Below, piece after piece: positions 19,511-28,421 of a stretch of 52,184 nt of DNA. A program made the position numbers and the translations under genes. The notes beneath the pieces are model-generated. The model was not told the origin of the DNA and searched no databases. It worked only from the letters and a program-made list of their open reading frames with translations. This stretch comes from SZAS-103 sp964640525. Its GTDB lineage: Bacteria; Pseudomonadota; Gammaproteobacteria; Xanthomonadales; Xanthomonadaceae. Within the stretch, counting starts at the first letter, position 1. Every line of letters begins with the position of its first letter. The DNA is taken from the NCBI GenBank assembly GCA_964640525.1, contig CAZXGS010000015.1, forward strand, positions 1-52,184. Direction: 5' to 3'.

Positions 19511-19675
19511 GGGGGAGGCCGGGACTGGGGACTGGAGTTTGGTGGCGACGGTCGGAACTCGGTGACTGATGCTGCCTTGGTGGTTGTCGTGCGTGGCGGG
19601 GCAGGTCAACGATACACCGAGGAGGCGGTTGCGCCTGCGGTTGCTTTCCCTCGCCCCAAAGCCGCCGTTCCGGGC

Positions 19676-20068
19676 TCAGGCATCATCCGCCACCACCCCG
19701 TTGCGCCCGCCGCTGGTCGCTACCCGGGCCAGCTCGTCCAGCTCGCACTCGGGGTGGTTGAGCACGCGCAGCAGCATCGGCAACGACAAACCCGATGCGC
19801 GCCGTGCCGGCGTGCCCAGGTGGGCCAGATCCCGCGCCAGCCGGCTGGGTGAGGATCCGTACACGTCGGTCAGCAACAGCACGCCGTCGCCGGCATCGAC
19901 CTTGCGCAGGGCCGCGCTGGCCTGCGGCAGGGCGACGTCCAGCGGGGCGTCGAAGGGCAGTTCGAACACGCCCACCGACAAGGGCAGGTTGCCGAGCAGG
20001 CGTTCGGCGACCTGTCGGTGGCAACGGCCGATGCCTTCGTGGGTGACGAGCAGCACGCCAACGGTCAT
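19676..20068 (-). CDS. PTS EIIA component of the mannose family
   Basis: A 130-residue single-domain EIIA-Man with the phospho-acceptor H10 in VGVLLVTHEGIG and the VLLLTDVYGSSPSRLA segment of the family. No EIIB, EIIC or EIID is present, so it cannot transport by itself and probably acts as a phosphate-dependent regulator, as in other proteobacterial PTS clusters that pair hprK, rapZ and an orphan EIIA. Only 3 bases separate it from rapZ. Confidence 0.9.
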   Translation of the reverse strand: MTVGVLLVTHEGIGRCHRQVAERLLGNLPLSVGVFELPFDAPLDVALPQASAALRKVDAGDGVLLLTDVYGSSPSRLARDLAHLGTPARRASGLSLPMLLRVLNHPECELDELARVATSGGRNGVVADDA

Positions 20069-20071
20069 CGT

Positions 20072-20974
20072 TCACTCCAGCTCGCGATGGAAGGTCACCA
20101 CGTCCTCGCGGCCGCGATCGCGCACGTGGCTCGCCACGCGCTCGGCAAGGTACACCGATCGGTGGCGACCTCCGGTGCAGCCGATGGCGATGGTGAGGTA
20201 GCTGCGGGTGCTGCCCTCGAAGCCCGGCAGCCAGTCGTCCACGAAGGCGGTGATCTGATTGAGGAAACGCTGGGCATCGGGCTGCGCATCCAGGAATTCG
20301 CAAACCTCGGCGTCGCGGCCGGACAACGGGCGCAGGCGCGCGTCCCAGTACGGATTGGGCAGTACGCGCGCGTCGAACACGAAATCGGCATCCGGCGGCA
20401 GGCCGCGGCGGTAGGCGAAGGACTCGCACAACACCGACAGCCCGAGCGTCGGCTGCATGCCAAGTTCGGTGATGACACGCCGCCGCAATTGGTGGACGTT
20501 GAGCTCGCTGGTGTCCACCACCAAATCGGCCAGCGCCCGTACCGGCGCCAGCAGTTGCCGTTCCAGCGCGATCGCATCGGCCAGCGCTAGCCCACCACGG
20601 CTGAGCGGGTGGCGGCGGCGGGTGTCCGAATAACGCTTGAGCAGGACCTGGTCGCTGGTGTCGAAGAACACCAGTCGATGATCGAAGCCGAGCGCGCCGA
20701 CGGAGGACAACCAACGCGGCATCGAGGCCAGCTCCGATTCGCGGTTGCGCACGTCGATGCCCACCGCGACCCGACGATGCGGATCGGCGCCGGATTCGCG
20801 CCGGCGCGCATAGTCCTCCAGCATCGCCGCGGGCAGGTTGTCGATGCAGTAGAAGTCCAGGTCCTCCAGCGTGCGCAGTGCGATCGACTTGCCCGAACCG
20901 GACATGCCGCTGAGCACGATCAGCAGGGACTGATCGCTGGCCGCGAACAGCGAAGGCTTCGGATCGACGCTCAC
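20072..20974 (-). CDS. rapZ: RNase adapter protein RapZ (YvcJ family nucleotide-binding protein)
   Basis: A 300-residue P-loop protein. The Walker A motif is GMSGSGKS near residue 23; DLDFYCIDNLP and the C-terminal IAIGCTGGRHRSVYLAE block are signatures of RapZ. In Escherichia coli RapZ binds GlmZ/GlmY small RNAs and tunes GlmS synthesis, thus cell-wall and LPS precursor supply; whether that RNA circuit exists in this organism cannot be seen here. The start overlaps the hprK stop by 4 bases. Confidence 0.95.
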   Translation of the reverse strand: MSVDPKPSLFAASDQSLLIVLSGMSGSGKSIALRTLEDLDFYCIDNLPAAMLEDYARRRESGADPHRRVAVGIDVRNRESELASMPRWLSSVGALGFDHRLVFFDTSDQVLLKRYSDTRRRHPLSRGGLALADAIALERQLLAPVRALADLVVDTSELNVHQLRRRVITELGMQPTLGLSVLCESFAYRRGLPPDADFVFDARVLPNPYWDARLRPLSGRDAEVCEFLDAQPDAQRFLNQITAFVDDWLPGFEGSTRSYLTIAIGCTGGRHRSVYLAERVASHVRDRGREDVVTFHRELE

Positions 20975-21921
20975 GGGACTTCGCCACGGTGCAGGAACTG
21001 GGTGTGGCGCGCCAGGAACGCGGCGCCCGGATCGATGCCCTTGATGCGCAGAATATGCAGGCGCGCGGCCGCTTCGGTGAGTACCGCCAAGTTGCGACCG
21101 GCGGCGACCGGCAAGTTGATCTGCGGTACTTCCAGGTCGAGCACCAGGCGGCTGCCGACGTCGCCGGTCAACCGTTCCATGCCGTCGCTGCCGCCATCGG
21201 GCCGCAGGCGCTGCAGGTGGACGATCAGGCGCAGGTACTTGTTGCGCTTGATTGCGGTGTCGCCGAACATTTCACGGATGTTGAGCACGCCCAGGCCGCG
21301 CAGTTCGAGCAGGTCCTGCAGCAGCTCGGGGCAGGTTCCATCCAGCACGTCGGGCGCGATCTGGGTGAACTGTGGGGCATCGTCGGCGACCAGCCGGTGG
21401 CCGCGCGAGATCAGCTCGAGCGCCAGTTCGCTCTTGCCCGAGCCCGATTCGCCGGTGAGCAGCACGCCGATCGAGTAGATCTCCATGAACACGCCATGCA
21501 GCGTGGTCTGCGGCGCCAGCACCCGTGCGAGGTGGTACTGGATGACATTGAGCAACTCGTGGCCACGCCGCGGCGAGACCCACAAAGGCGTGCCCGAATC
21601 CTCGGCCGCTTCGCGCAGGTCGGCGGGGCAGGCCTGGCCCTTGCTGAGGATCAGCGCCAGCGGGCTGAAGTTGACGATCTTTTGCAGGGTCTCCCAACGC
21701 AGGCGCGCATCCAGGCCATCCAGCCAGGTCAGCTCCTCGGTGCCAAGGATCTGCACGCGGTTGGGGTAGATGATGTTCAGGTAGCCGGCCAGCGACGGCC
21801 GCCGCGCGACCGTGCCGGTGGCATCCACGTAGCGTTGTTCACCGGCCTTGCCGCCGACCCAGCGCAGTTCAAGGCGCTGGTGCAGTTGTTCGAAGAATTC
21901 GCGGGCGGCGATGCGGTTCAT
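20971..21921 (-). CDS. hprK: HPr kinase/phosphorylase
   Basis: A 316-residue bifunctional enzyme that phosphorylates and dephosphorylates Ser46 of HPr. The N-terminal domain (1-130) is followed by the P-loop domain with Walker A GESGSGKS at 157-164 and the LELRGLGVLNIREMFG signature. The start at 21921 gives the usual length. In proteobacteria lacking sugar PTS permeases, HprK and HPr form a regulatory loop; the co-occurrence here with rpoN, rapZ, an EIIA and ptsHI matches that arrangement. ptsN, the usual neighbour upstream, is not in the 156-base gap to hpf. Confidence 0.95.
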   Translation of the reverse strand: MNRIAAREFFEQLHQRLELRWVGGKAGEQRYVDATGTVARRPSLAGYLNIIYPNRVQILGTEELTWLDGLDARLRWETLQKIVNFSPLALILSKGQACPADLREAAEDSGTPLWVSPRRGHELLNVIQYHLARVLAPQTTLHGVFMEIYSIGVLLTGESGSGKSELALELISRGHRLVADDAPQFTQIAPDVLDGTCPELLQDLLELRGLGVLNIREMFGDTAIKRNKYLRLIVHLQRLRPDGGSDGMERLTGDVGSRLVLDLEVPQINLPVAAGRNLAVLTEAAARLHILRIKGIDPGAAFLARHTQFLHRGEVP

Positions 21922-21976
21922 GGGGTGGTTGCGTGCCGCGTCGTTGATCGACCTGGACGTTGCCCCTCGCCACAAC

Positions 21977-21998
21977 CCCCCTCCCGGCGGGAGAGGGG
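21977..21998. repeat. REP-like hairpin between hpf and hprK
   Basis: CCCCTCCCGGCGGGAGAGGGG is a near-perfect inverted repeat of the CTCTCCCGCCGGGAGAG type that recurs at 36082 and 42531-42700. It lies in the 5' region of hprK, so it could attenuate or process the transcript. Confidence 0.65.
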
Positions 21999-22077
21999 CT
22001 TCACCTGCGGGCACCCTGCTGCGCCCCGCCATGCGAGGGTGTTTGCCTGCGGCTGCAGTACCCGCGCGTCCACCGCC

Positions 22078-22404
22078 TCACCCGAAGCTTTCGCTGCGCG
22101 CTGCGGCCTCGCCGCGGTGGTGGCGCACCTGCTTGCCCTTGTGCTTGTCCAGCATGCGATCGAGCTTGTCCACCAGCAGGTCGATCGCGGCATACATCGT
22201 GTCTGCTTCGCACTCGGCAAAGTGGGTCGCGCCAGGCGTCCCGATCTTGGCTTCGATCTTGTGCGCGAGCTTGGCGACGCGGAGGATCACGTGGATGTCA
22301 AGGTCTCCGTCGGCGTAGCGGCCGAGGCGCTCGAACTTGGCGTTGACGTAGTCCCGCAGTGCCACGGTGACCTCGATCTGATGGCCGCTGATGTCGATGC
22401 GCAT
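22078..22404 (-). CDS. hpf: Ribosome hibernation-promoting factor, short form
   Basis: A 108-residue HPF/RaiA-family protein (MRIDISGHQIEVTVALRDYV, DIHVILRVAKLAHKIEAKI, YAAIDLLVDKLDRMLDKHK) that binds the 30S decoding region and promotes 100S dimer formation or silencing in starvation. The length is that of the short class (no C-terminal dimerisation domain). AGGAGAA precedes the ATG. It sits directly downstream of rpoN, its standard position in gamma- and betaproteobacteria. Confidence 0.93.
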   Translation of the reverse strand: MRIDISGHQIEVTVALRDYVNAKFERLGRYADGDLDIHVILRVAKLAHKIEAKIGTPGATHFAECEADTMYAAIDLLVDKLDRMLDKHKGKQVRHHRGEAAARSESFG

Positions 22405-22692
22405 GAGGGTTCTCCTGCAGTGGGTTTTGCGGCGCCGTGGGCGCCACCTCCAGAGTCGCAAGTTTCGGCGCGTTCGGGAAGGGGCAAACGCCGGTGGTCG
22501 ATGCGATGGTGTGTCGCGGTGGTCGGCTTTTTCCGGGGGAATTGTGAAAATTCCGATAGCCGGGGCGCGCCGGTGCGCCATCGCCGCTGCCCCGGGGGTC
22601 GCGGGCCAGGTTGCGACGGTGGGTTTGACCGCGCGCGGCGCCCAGGGTTGCAGCGGCCATCGGGCAGGGCGGGAACCGGCAAGCCGCACTGT
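22405..22692 (-). other. Spacer between rpoN and hpf
   Basis: This 288-base gap probably holds an hpf promoter. I looked for a GG-N10-GC sigma-54 site that would make hpf RpoN-dependent and did not find one. No gene or repeat is seen. Confidence 0.4.
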
Positions 22693-24135
22693 TCAGAGGC
22701 GGGTGCGCTCGTGCGAGGACGCGATCCGCAACAGGTCGCGGTACTTGGCCACGGTGCGGCGTGCCACCGGCACCCCGGCCTCGCGCAGCGCACTGGCCAG
22801 TTGCGCGTCCGACAACGGCTTGCGCGGGTCCTCGGCGTCCACCAGGCGGCGGATCATGGCCTGGATGGCGGTGCTGGAGGCTGCCTCGCCGGCACCGTTG
22901 GCAATCCCGGAGGCGAAGAAGTGCTTGAACTCGAAGGTGCCGCGCGGGGTGTTGAGGTACTTGCGGGTGGTGGCGCGGGAGATGGTGGATTCGTGCAGTT
23001 CCAGTTCCTCGGCGACCTCGCGCAGGGTCAGCGGGCGCATCGCCTCGGGGCCGAAATCCAGAAAGCCGGCCTGCTGGCGCACGATGGCTTGCGCCACCCG
23101 CAGCACGGTGTCGGCGCGGGTCTGCAGGTTCTTGATCAGCCAGCGCGCCTCCTGCAGGTGCGCGCGCAGGTAGCTGGCATCTTCACGGCTGGCGCCGGCG
23201 ATCAGCCGCTCGTAGTGGTGGCTGATCGCCAGTGCCGGGCTGTTGCCGGCCAGCAGCGCCACCTTCCAGGCGCCTGCATGCCGGTAGGCGATGCAATCGG
23301 GCTGGACGTACTGCGTGGGTGCGGCGGCGGCCTGGCTTCCCGGACGCGGGTCGAGCGAGCGCAGCAACGCGACGGCCTCGTCCATCGCGGACGCGGTGAC
23401 CTGCAGCTGGCCTGCCAGGCGCTCCGAGCCCTGCCTGGCGAGGGTTTCCAGATGCTCGCTGGCGATCCGGCGGGCGAGCGCCAGGCCGGCCGTGTCCGCC
23501 GAGAGCATGGACAGTTGTACGCCCAGGCATTCGGACAGGCTGGTGGCGGCCACGCCGACCGGATCGAAGCGCTGGATGCGGTGCAGCACGGTACCGATTT
23601 CATCCAGCCCGGCCTCGATATCCGGGCGCAGGCCGTCGCGGATGGCTTCCAGCGATTCGCCGAGGTACCCGTCCTGACCCACGGCATCGATCAGCACGGC
23701 ACCGATCATGCGTTCGCGCGGACTCATCGGCGTCAGGTGCAGTTGCCACAGCAGGTGGTCGTGCAGGTCCTCCGGCGCGGCGGCAAGCTCCTGCGCGCCA
23801 TCGTCCGCCTCCTCGCCGGACCTGCGCTGGCCGGTTCCGGCGGCTGCCCATTCCGCGGGCATCGGCGCATCAGCTGCGTTGTCCTGCGTGCGGTCGGACA
23901 CCGCGACGGTCGTGGTGCGCTCGATGAAGGCCAGGGTCGGCAGGGCGTCCGCGTCGCCCGCATCGGGCGGACCGTCGGCGTCCTCGGCGCGTTCTAGCAG
24001 GGGGTTGCTTTCCAGTGCGAGATTGACCTCGCTCTCCAGTTCGGTTGCCGACAGGCTGAGCAAATGGATCGCCTGGCGCAACGCCGGCGTCAGCGTGAGG
24101 TGCTGCCCGAGTTGTGGGGTCAGGCTGGGCTTCAT
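22693..24135 (-). CDS. rpoN: RNA polymerase sigma-54 factor RpoN
   Basis: A 480-residue sigma-54. Region I is the Gln/Leu-rich MKPSLTPQLGQHLTLTPALRQAIHLL (activator-responsive head), region II the acidic linker (about 50-110), then the core-binding domain, the HTH (LREVAEELELHESTISRAT) and the RpoN box ARRTVAKYRD near the C-terminus, which reads the -24 element. The start at 24135 places region I at the N-terminus; 34 extra codons upstream are not family-like. It follows lptB and precedes hpf, the classic rpoN neighbourhood. Confidence 0.97.
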   Translation of the reverse strand: MKPSLTPQLGQHLTLTPALRQAIHLLSLSATELESEVNLALESNPLLERAEDADGPPDAGDADALPTLAFIERTTTVAVSDRTQDNAADAPMPAEWAAAGTGQRRSGEEADDGAQELAAAPEDLHDHLLWQLHLTPMSPRERMIGAVLIDAVGQDGYLGESLEAIRDGLRPDIEAGLDEIGTVLHRIQRFDPVGVAATSLSECLGVQLSMLSADTAGLALARRIASEHLETLARQGSERLAGQLQVTASAMDEAVALLRSLDPRPGSQAAAAPTQYVQPDCIAYRHAGAWKVALLAGNSPALAISHHYERLIAGASREDASYLRAHLQEARWLIKNLQTRADTVLRVAQAIVRQQAGFLDFGPEAMRPLTLREVAEELELHESTISRATTRKYLNTPRGTFEFKHFFASGIANGAGEAASSTAIQAMIRRLVDAEDPRKPLSDAQLASALREAGVPVARRTVAKYRDLLRIASSHERTRL

Positions 24136-24270
24136 CGCGATGCCTTCGACGATTCCTTGGCTGCGGGCGCGCGCCCGATGCCTGGCGCAATCGCGATGCG
24201 GGCACGCCGCGAGGTCAGGCGCGCGCAGCCGCCGCATCGAAGCGAACAGGCCGCTCGCCGTCCCGCCGTG

Positions 24271-24990
24271 CTACAGGCGGAACTCCTCACCCAGGTAGAC
24301 CCGGCGCACGTCCGGGTTGGCGAGGATGGCCTCCGGCGCGCCCTGCGTCAGCACGCTCCCCGCATTGAGGATATACGCACGGTCGCAGATTCCCAACGTT
24401 TCACGCACGTTGTGGTCGGTGATCAGCACGCCGATGCCGCGGTCGCGCAGGTGGCGGACGATCTTCTGGATCTCGCCGACCGAGATCGGATCCACGCCGG
24501 CAAAGGGTTCGTCGAGCAGCATCAGGCGTGGCTTTCCGGCCAGCGCGCGGGCAATCTCGGTGCGCCTGCGCTCGCCGCCGGACAGGCTGGCGCCCATCTG
24601 GCCGGCGACGTGCTCGATCTGCAGTTCTTCCAGCAGCGCGGTGCGCTCACGTTCGCGGCCGCGGGCGTCCAGGTCCTTGCGCAGCTCCAGCACCGCATCC
24701 AGGTTCTGCGCCACGCTCAGGCGCCGGAACACCGAGGGTTCCTGCGGCAGGTAGCCCATGCCCAGGCGCGCGCGGGCGTGCATCGGCAGGCCGGTGATGT
24801 CGGTGCCGTCGAGCACGATGCGGCCGGCATCGGCGGCCACCAGGCCGACGATCATGTAAAAGCAGGTGGTCTTGCCGGCGCCGTTGGGCCCGAGCAGGCC
24901 GACGACTTCACCGGCGTCGAGGTCCAGCGCGAAGTCGCTGACCACCGCGCGCGCCTTGTAGCGCTTGGACAGGCCGGAGGCGACCAGCAT
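24271..24990 (-). CDS. lptB: LPS export ABC transporter ATPase LptB
   Basis: A 239-residue ABC ATPase that powers extraction of LPS from the inner membrane with LptF/LptG (not in the window). Walker A is GPNGAGKT (34-41), the signature is LSGGE (136-140), Walker B is LMLLDEPFAG and the switch His is in TDHNVRETL. The ATG shares one base with the lptA stop (TGATG). The order kdsC-lptC-lptA-lptB-rpoN is conserved in gammaproteobacteria. Confidence 0.97.
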   Translation of the reverse strand: MLVASGLSKRYKARAVVSDFALDLDAGEVVGLLGPNGAGKTTCFYMIVGLVAADAGRIVLDGTDITGLPMHARARLGMGYLPQEPSVFRRLSVAQNLDAVLELRKDLDARGRERERTALLEELQIEHVAGQMGASLSGGERRRTEIARALAGKPRLMLLDEPFAGVDPISVGEIQKIVRHLRDRGIGVLITDHNVRETLGICDRAYILNAGSVLTQGAPEAILANPDVRRVYLGEEFRL

Positions 24991-25565
24991 CAGGGGGACG
25001 TGCCGGATGCAGGGCTCGCGGCATCGGGCAGATCGGGCGGCGGTGCCTCGGCCTTCGGTGCCGCGCCCTTGCCGGGCTTGCTCTTGGGCAGTATCCGCAT
25101 CGACACCCGGGAGCCGTCGTTGCCGCTGGTCACCTTGCCGTTGTCCACGTCGTAGACGATCTTCTGGCCGTGCATCTGACCGCGCGTGGGCTGGTTCACC
25201 ACCGCGTCGCCGGTGAGCACGGCGACGTTCTTGAGCATGTCGTAATCCACCTGGCGGGCGGTGGCGTACATCGGCTCGTTGTTCTCGTCGAGCTGTTTGA
25301 GGTGGACCGGGTTGCCGGTGAGCACGGTGCGGCTCATCTCGCCGTCCTTGCGGGTGATGACCGCCTTGTCCGAGCGGATCTCCAGGGTGCCCTGGGTCAT
25401 CACCACGTTGCCGGTCAACACACTGGTGCCATCGTCGCTCAGGTCGCCGTCCAGGTGTGCACCGTTGATGTCCATGGGCTGCTGGCGGTCGGACTTCTTC
25501 GCCCACGCGCCGGTGCAGGCCAGGCCCAGCGCCAGCGCGAGGAGGAGGGCGCGGCCCATGGCCAT
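24990..25565 (-). CDS. lptA: LPS transport periplasmic bridge protein LptA
   Basis: A 191-residue protein with a cleavable signal peptide (MAMGRALLLALALGLACTGAWA) and the OstA/LptA beta-jellyroll: repeated strands such as TSVLTGNVVMTQGTLEIRSD and VAVLTGDAVVNQPTRGQM that polymerise into the periplasmic bridge for LPS. The C-terminal tail from KSKPGKGAAPKAE is Pro/Ala-rich and disordered. The start at 25565 falls 1 base after the lptC stop; 25559 and 25589 are alternatives. Confidence 0.93.
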   Translation of the reverse strand: MAMGRALLLALALGLACTGAWAKKSDRQQPMDINGAHLDGDLSDDGTSVLTGNVVMTQGTLEIRSDKAVITRKDGEMSRTVLTGNPVHLKQLDENNEPMYATARQVDYDMLKNVAVLTGDAVVNQPTRGQMHGQKIVYDVDNGKVTSGNDGSRVSMRILPKSKPGKGAAPKAEAPPPDLPDAASPASGTSP

Positions 25566-25566
25566 T

Positions 25567-26136
25567 TCAGTGCTTCTTGCTGGGGACATCGTGGAGGCTC
25601 ACGTTGGAGAGCAGTTCGACCCTGGAGGTCTTGAGCCAGGCGTTCATGCCGGTGCCGCGCAGTATAGAGGGGCCGCGGGTGACGGTCACAAGCAGCGGCG
25701 TGTGCGCGGTCTGCGGGTCGGGGCGGATGCTCAGCCACTGCGTGCGGATGTGCACCGGGTCGCTTTCGGGTTGCGTGGGCCCGTCCAGCGCCACGTCGCG
25801 CTTCAGCCGCACCTCGTCGCCGTCGGAGCTGACCCAGCCGGCTTGCGCGTGCCCGGTCCAGTCGCCTTTGCCCTTCTTGTCCGGGAAGCTGAATTGCGGC
25901 TGGTTGAGGAACAGTTGCTGGTTGAACGGATCCCGTACCGCGTATGGCCCGTTGGTGCGGAAGGACAGCTCGCCTTCCTTGTTCATCGCCACCAGGTGGT
26001 ATCGCTCGACGGTGTAATCGCCGCGTTGCGGGCCGATGCTGTCCTCGGGCGCCGGCTTGGGCCGAAGCTGCCACGCCCACCACGCGCTCGCCAGCGCGAG
26101 GGGCAGCAGCACCACGGCAAGCGTGCGCCGGTTCAT
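25567..26136 (-). CDS. lptC: LPS export complex protein LptC
   Basis: A 189-residue protein with one N-terminal membrane helix (TLAVVLLPLALASAWWAWQL) and a periplasmic LptC fold (YTVERYHLVAMNKEGELSF, YAVRDPFNQQLFLNQPQF, LLSNVSLHDV). It receives LPS from LptBFG and hands it to LptA. The start overlaps the kdsC stop as ATGA, which fixes it at 26136. Confidence 0.92.
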   Translation of the reverse strand: MNRRTLAVVLLPLALASAWWAWQLRPKPAPEDSIGPQRGDYTVERYHLVAMNKEGELSFRTNGPYAVRDPFNQQLFLNQPQFSFPDKKGKGDWTGHAQAGWVSSDGDEVRLKRDVALDGPTQPESDPVHIRTQWLSIRPDPQTAHTPLLVTVTRGPSILRGTGMNAWLKTSRVELLSNVSLHDVPSKKH

Positions 26137-26684
26137 GCGCTGTAGCGGGCGAGGATGGCGTCGGCGTGGCCCTGGGCGGCGAGCAGGAGGTCGCACAGTT
26201 CGCGCGCGGCGCCGTGCCCGCCGGCTTCCTGGGTGCGCCAGTGGACGCGCTCGCGGACCCACGGATGCGCGTTGGCTGGCGCCACTGCCAGACCGCAAAC
26301 GGACATCACCCGCAGGTCGGGAAGGTCGTCGCCCATGAAGGCGACTTCTTCGCGCGCCATCCCGAGCCGTGACGCCAGTTCATCCAGGCAGGCGCGCTTG
26401 TCGGCGACCCCGGTGAAGACATGCGCGATGCCCAGCTCGCGCGCCCGCGCGTGGGTCACCTCGCCGTGCCGCGCGGTCACCAGCGCCACCGCGATCCCGG
26501 CTTCACCCAGCAGCTTCAGGCCCATGCCGTCGGCGACGTGGAAGTTCTTGCCTTCCTTCCCGTCGGCGGTGAGCACGATCCGGCCATCGGTCAGCGTGCC
26601 ATCCACGTCGAATGCGACCAGGCGGATGCGTGCGGCGCGCGCGCGGATGTCGGCGGGGAAGTCGTTGAGATGGGAATAGGGCAT
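26133..26684 (-). CDS. kdsC: 3-deoxy-D-manno-octulosonate 8-phosphate phosphatase KdsC
   Basis: A 183-residue HAD phosphatase that releases Kdo from Kdo-8-phosphate. The nucleophile and acid/base Asp are D26 and D28 in FDVDGTLTDG; LVTAR, the Lys in ADKRACLDEL and GDDLPDL complete the HAD motifs. It works right after KdsD-dependent arabinose-5-phosphate supply; kdsD is 159 bases upstream on the same strand. Confidence 0.96.
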   Translation of the reverse strand: MPYSHLNDFPADIRARAARIRLVAFDVDGTLTDGRIVLTADGKEGKNFHVADGMGLKLLGEAGIAVALVTARHGEVTHARARELGIAHVFTGVADKRACLDELASRLGMAREEVAFMGDDLPDLRVMSVCGLAVAPANAHPWVRERVHWRTQEAGGHGAARELCDLLLAAQGHADAILARYSA

Positions 26685-26843
26685 GGAGTTCGAGGCTCGG
26701 GGCTTGGGTCTGCTGAACGGGATCAGATGCCAGGGATTGCGGGTCGTTGAGGGTGCGCCATTCGCGTTCCGTCGGGAAGGTGGCCGGCCATGACTGCACC
26801 TGCGCCTGCCAGACCCGCGTGGCAGCCGCCAGTCGCGGCTGCG

Positions 26844-27851
26844 CTACACCACCCGCGCCCGCAACAAGTCATGGATGTTCAGCGCCCCGACCACGCGATG
26901 GTCGTCATCGACCACCACCAGCGCGCTGATCCGGTGTTCTTCCATCAGGTGCGCGGCCTGGCTGGCCAGGCGATCGGGCTGGATGGTCTTGGGGCTGCGG
27001 GTCATCAGTTCGGCCACGCCGATGTTGCGCAGGTCGATGCGGTCGTCGTCCAGCGCGCGTCGCAGGTCGCCGTCGGTGAACACGCCGAGCAACCGGTTGG
27101 CCTCGTCGGTGATCGCGGTCATGCCCAGGCGCTTCTGGCTCATCTCCACCAGCGCCTGCGCCAGGCTGGCATCGGCGCGTACGCACGGCACCTCGGCCCC
27201 GGCGTGCATCACGTCGCGGATGCGCAGCAGCAGGCGGCGACCGAGCGCGCCGGCCGGGTGCGAGCGGGCGAAGTCCTCGCTGGTGAATCCGCGCGCTTCC
27301 AGCAAGGCCACCGCCAGGGCATCACCCATCGCCAGCGCAGCGGTGGTGCTGGAGGTCGGCGCCAGGCCGAGCGGGCAGGCTTCCTCGGCCACGCCCACGT
27401 CCAGATGGACGTCGGCCAGCCGCGCCAGCGCGGACTCGGGATTGCCGGTCATCGCCAGCAGCCGATTGCCCTGGCGCTTGAGCGCGGGGACGATCGCCAG
27501 CAGTTCCTCGGTCTGGCCGGAGTTGGACAGCGCCAGCACCACATCGGCGTCGGTGATCATGCCGAGGTCGCCGTGGCTGGCCTCGCCGGGATGAACGTAG
27601 AACGACGGCGTGCCGGTGGATGCCAGGGTCGCGGCGATCTTGCGTGCGACGTGACCGGATTTGCCCATGCCGGTGGCGACCACGCGCCCGGGGCAGTCCA
27701 GCATGACGAGGCAAGCCTGCGCGAAGTCGTCCTGCAAACGCTCGCGCAGCGCGCGCAACGCCGCGATTTCGACCTCCAGCACGCGCTTGCCGGACGCCAG
27801 CACCTTGGCGGTGTCGATTTCGAGCGGTCCGGGCACGGCTTGCGCTGACAT
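26844..27851 (-). CDS. kdsD: D-arabinose 5-phosphate isomerase KdsD
   Basis: A 335-residue enzyme converting ribulose-5-phosphate to arabinose-5-phosphate, the first step to Kdo. The SIS domain (about 45-190) has GMGKSGHVARKIAATLASTG, the YVHPGEASHGDLGM His region and SNSGQTEE; the C-terminus carries two CBS domains (RDVMHAG..., LMTRSPKTI...). The start at 27851 is chosen from the conserved length; AAGGAAC lies upstream. The 41 codons that could precede it are not conserved in character. Confidence 0.96.
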   Translation of the reverse strand: MSAQAVPGPLEIDTAKVLASGKRVLEVEIAALRALRERLQDDFAQACLVMLDCPGRVVATGMGKSGHVARKIAATLASTGTPSFYVHPGEASHGDLGMITDADVVLALSNSGQTEELLAIVPALKRQGNRLLAMTGNPESALARLADVHLDVGVAEEACPLGLAPTSSTTAALAMGDALAVALLEARGFTSEDFARSHPAGALGRRLLLRIRDVMHAGAEVPCVRADASLAQALVEMSQKRLGMTAITDEANRLLGVFTDGDLRRALDDDRIDLRNIGVAELMTRSPKTIQPDRLASQAAHLMEEHRISALVVVDDDHRVVGALNIHDLLRARVV

Positions 27852-28054
27852 CGTGAAGGGTTCCTTGCGCCGCTTCGAGAATCCGCCGCGGCAGGTGATG
27901 AGGGGCTTGCGTACACGCCGGCGTGGTCCTGTCGAAACAGGCGGTGCCGCCACCGCGCCTGCGCGATTTCGCAACCTGAGACCTCGCCCCCAGGTCGGCG
28001 CTTGCCAACCTGATAAGCTAGACGGCTGATTATCTCATGCCGTGACGCGTGCCA
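27852..28054. promoter_or_regulatory. Divergent promoter region between kdsD and bolA
   Basis: The 203 bases between divergent start codons must contain both promoters. On the plus strand TTGCCA at 28002-28007 resembles a -35 element, and TGATTATCT near 28028 could serve as a poor -10, but spacing is off, so this is only a suggestion. Confidence 0.3.
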
Positions 28055-28285
28055 ATGGACGCCAATTTCATCCAGCAGTTGATCCAGTCCGGATTTCCGG
28101 ATGCGCAGGTCGCGGTCGAGGGCGCCGATGGCGTCCACTTTCAGGCGCGGGTGGTCAGCGCGGCGTTCCGCGGCAAGCTGCCGATCGCGCGCCACCGCAT
28201 GGTGTATGCCACCCTCGGCGAACGCATGGGCGGCCAGATCCACGCACTGTCGCTGCACACGCTCACCCCCGAGGAATCGACTTGA
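28055..28285 (+). CDS. ibaG: BolA family protein (IbaG/YrbA-like)
   Basis: A 76-residue BolA-fold protein (FIQQLIQSGFPDAQVAVEG, VVSAAFRGKLPIARHRMVYATL) with the His of the RHRMVY motif that, in the family, helps ligate a 2Fe-2S cluster together with a monothiol glutaredoxin. It sits ahead of murA, the same order as yrbA(ibaG)-murA in Escherichia coli, so the IbaG branch is favoured. An in-frame GTG at 28049 could add two residues. Confidence 0.88.
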   Translation: MDANFIQQLIQSGFPDAQVAVEGADGVHFQARVVSAAFRGKLPIARHRMVYATLGERMGGQIHALSLHTLTPEEST

Positions 28286-28421
28286 GGACGAAGCCCGTGC
28301 CACGCGGACGCGACCCCCGGCGTTAGCTTCTGGCCGCGCCGCTGGCCGTCGCAAGTCGCCGCGGCAACGCGCAAACTGCAACCCGATCCTTTCCGACCCA
28401 CCTTCCCGACACCGCCCACCC

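Noticed and set aside
22405..22692. A sigma-54 promoter upstream of hpf
   Set aside because: No GG-N10-GC element with the TGGC/TGC context was found by eye on the minus strand.
20989..23997. A 1002-codon plus-strand open frame opposite hprK, hpf and rpoN
   Set aside because: It crosses three real genes and their spacers and has no recognisable domain; a by-product of high GC content.
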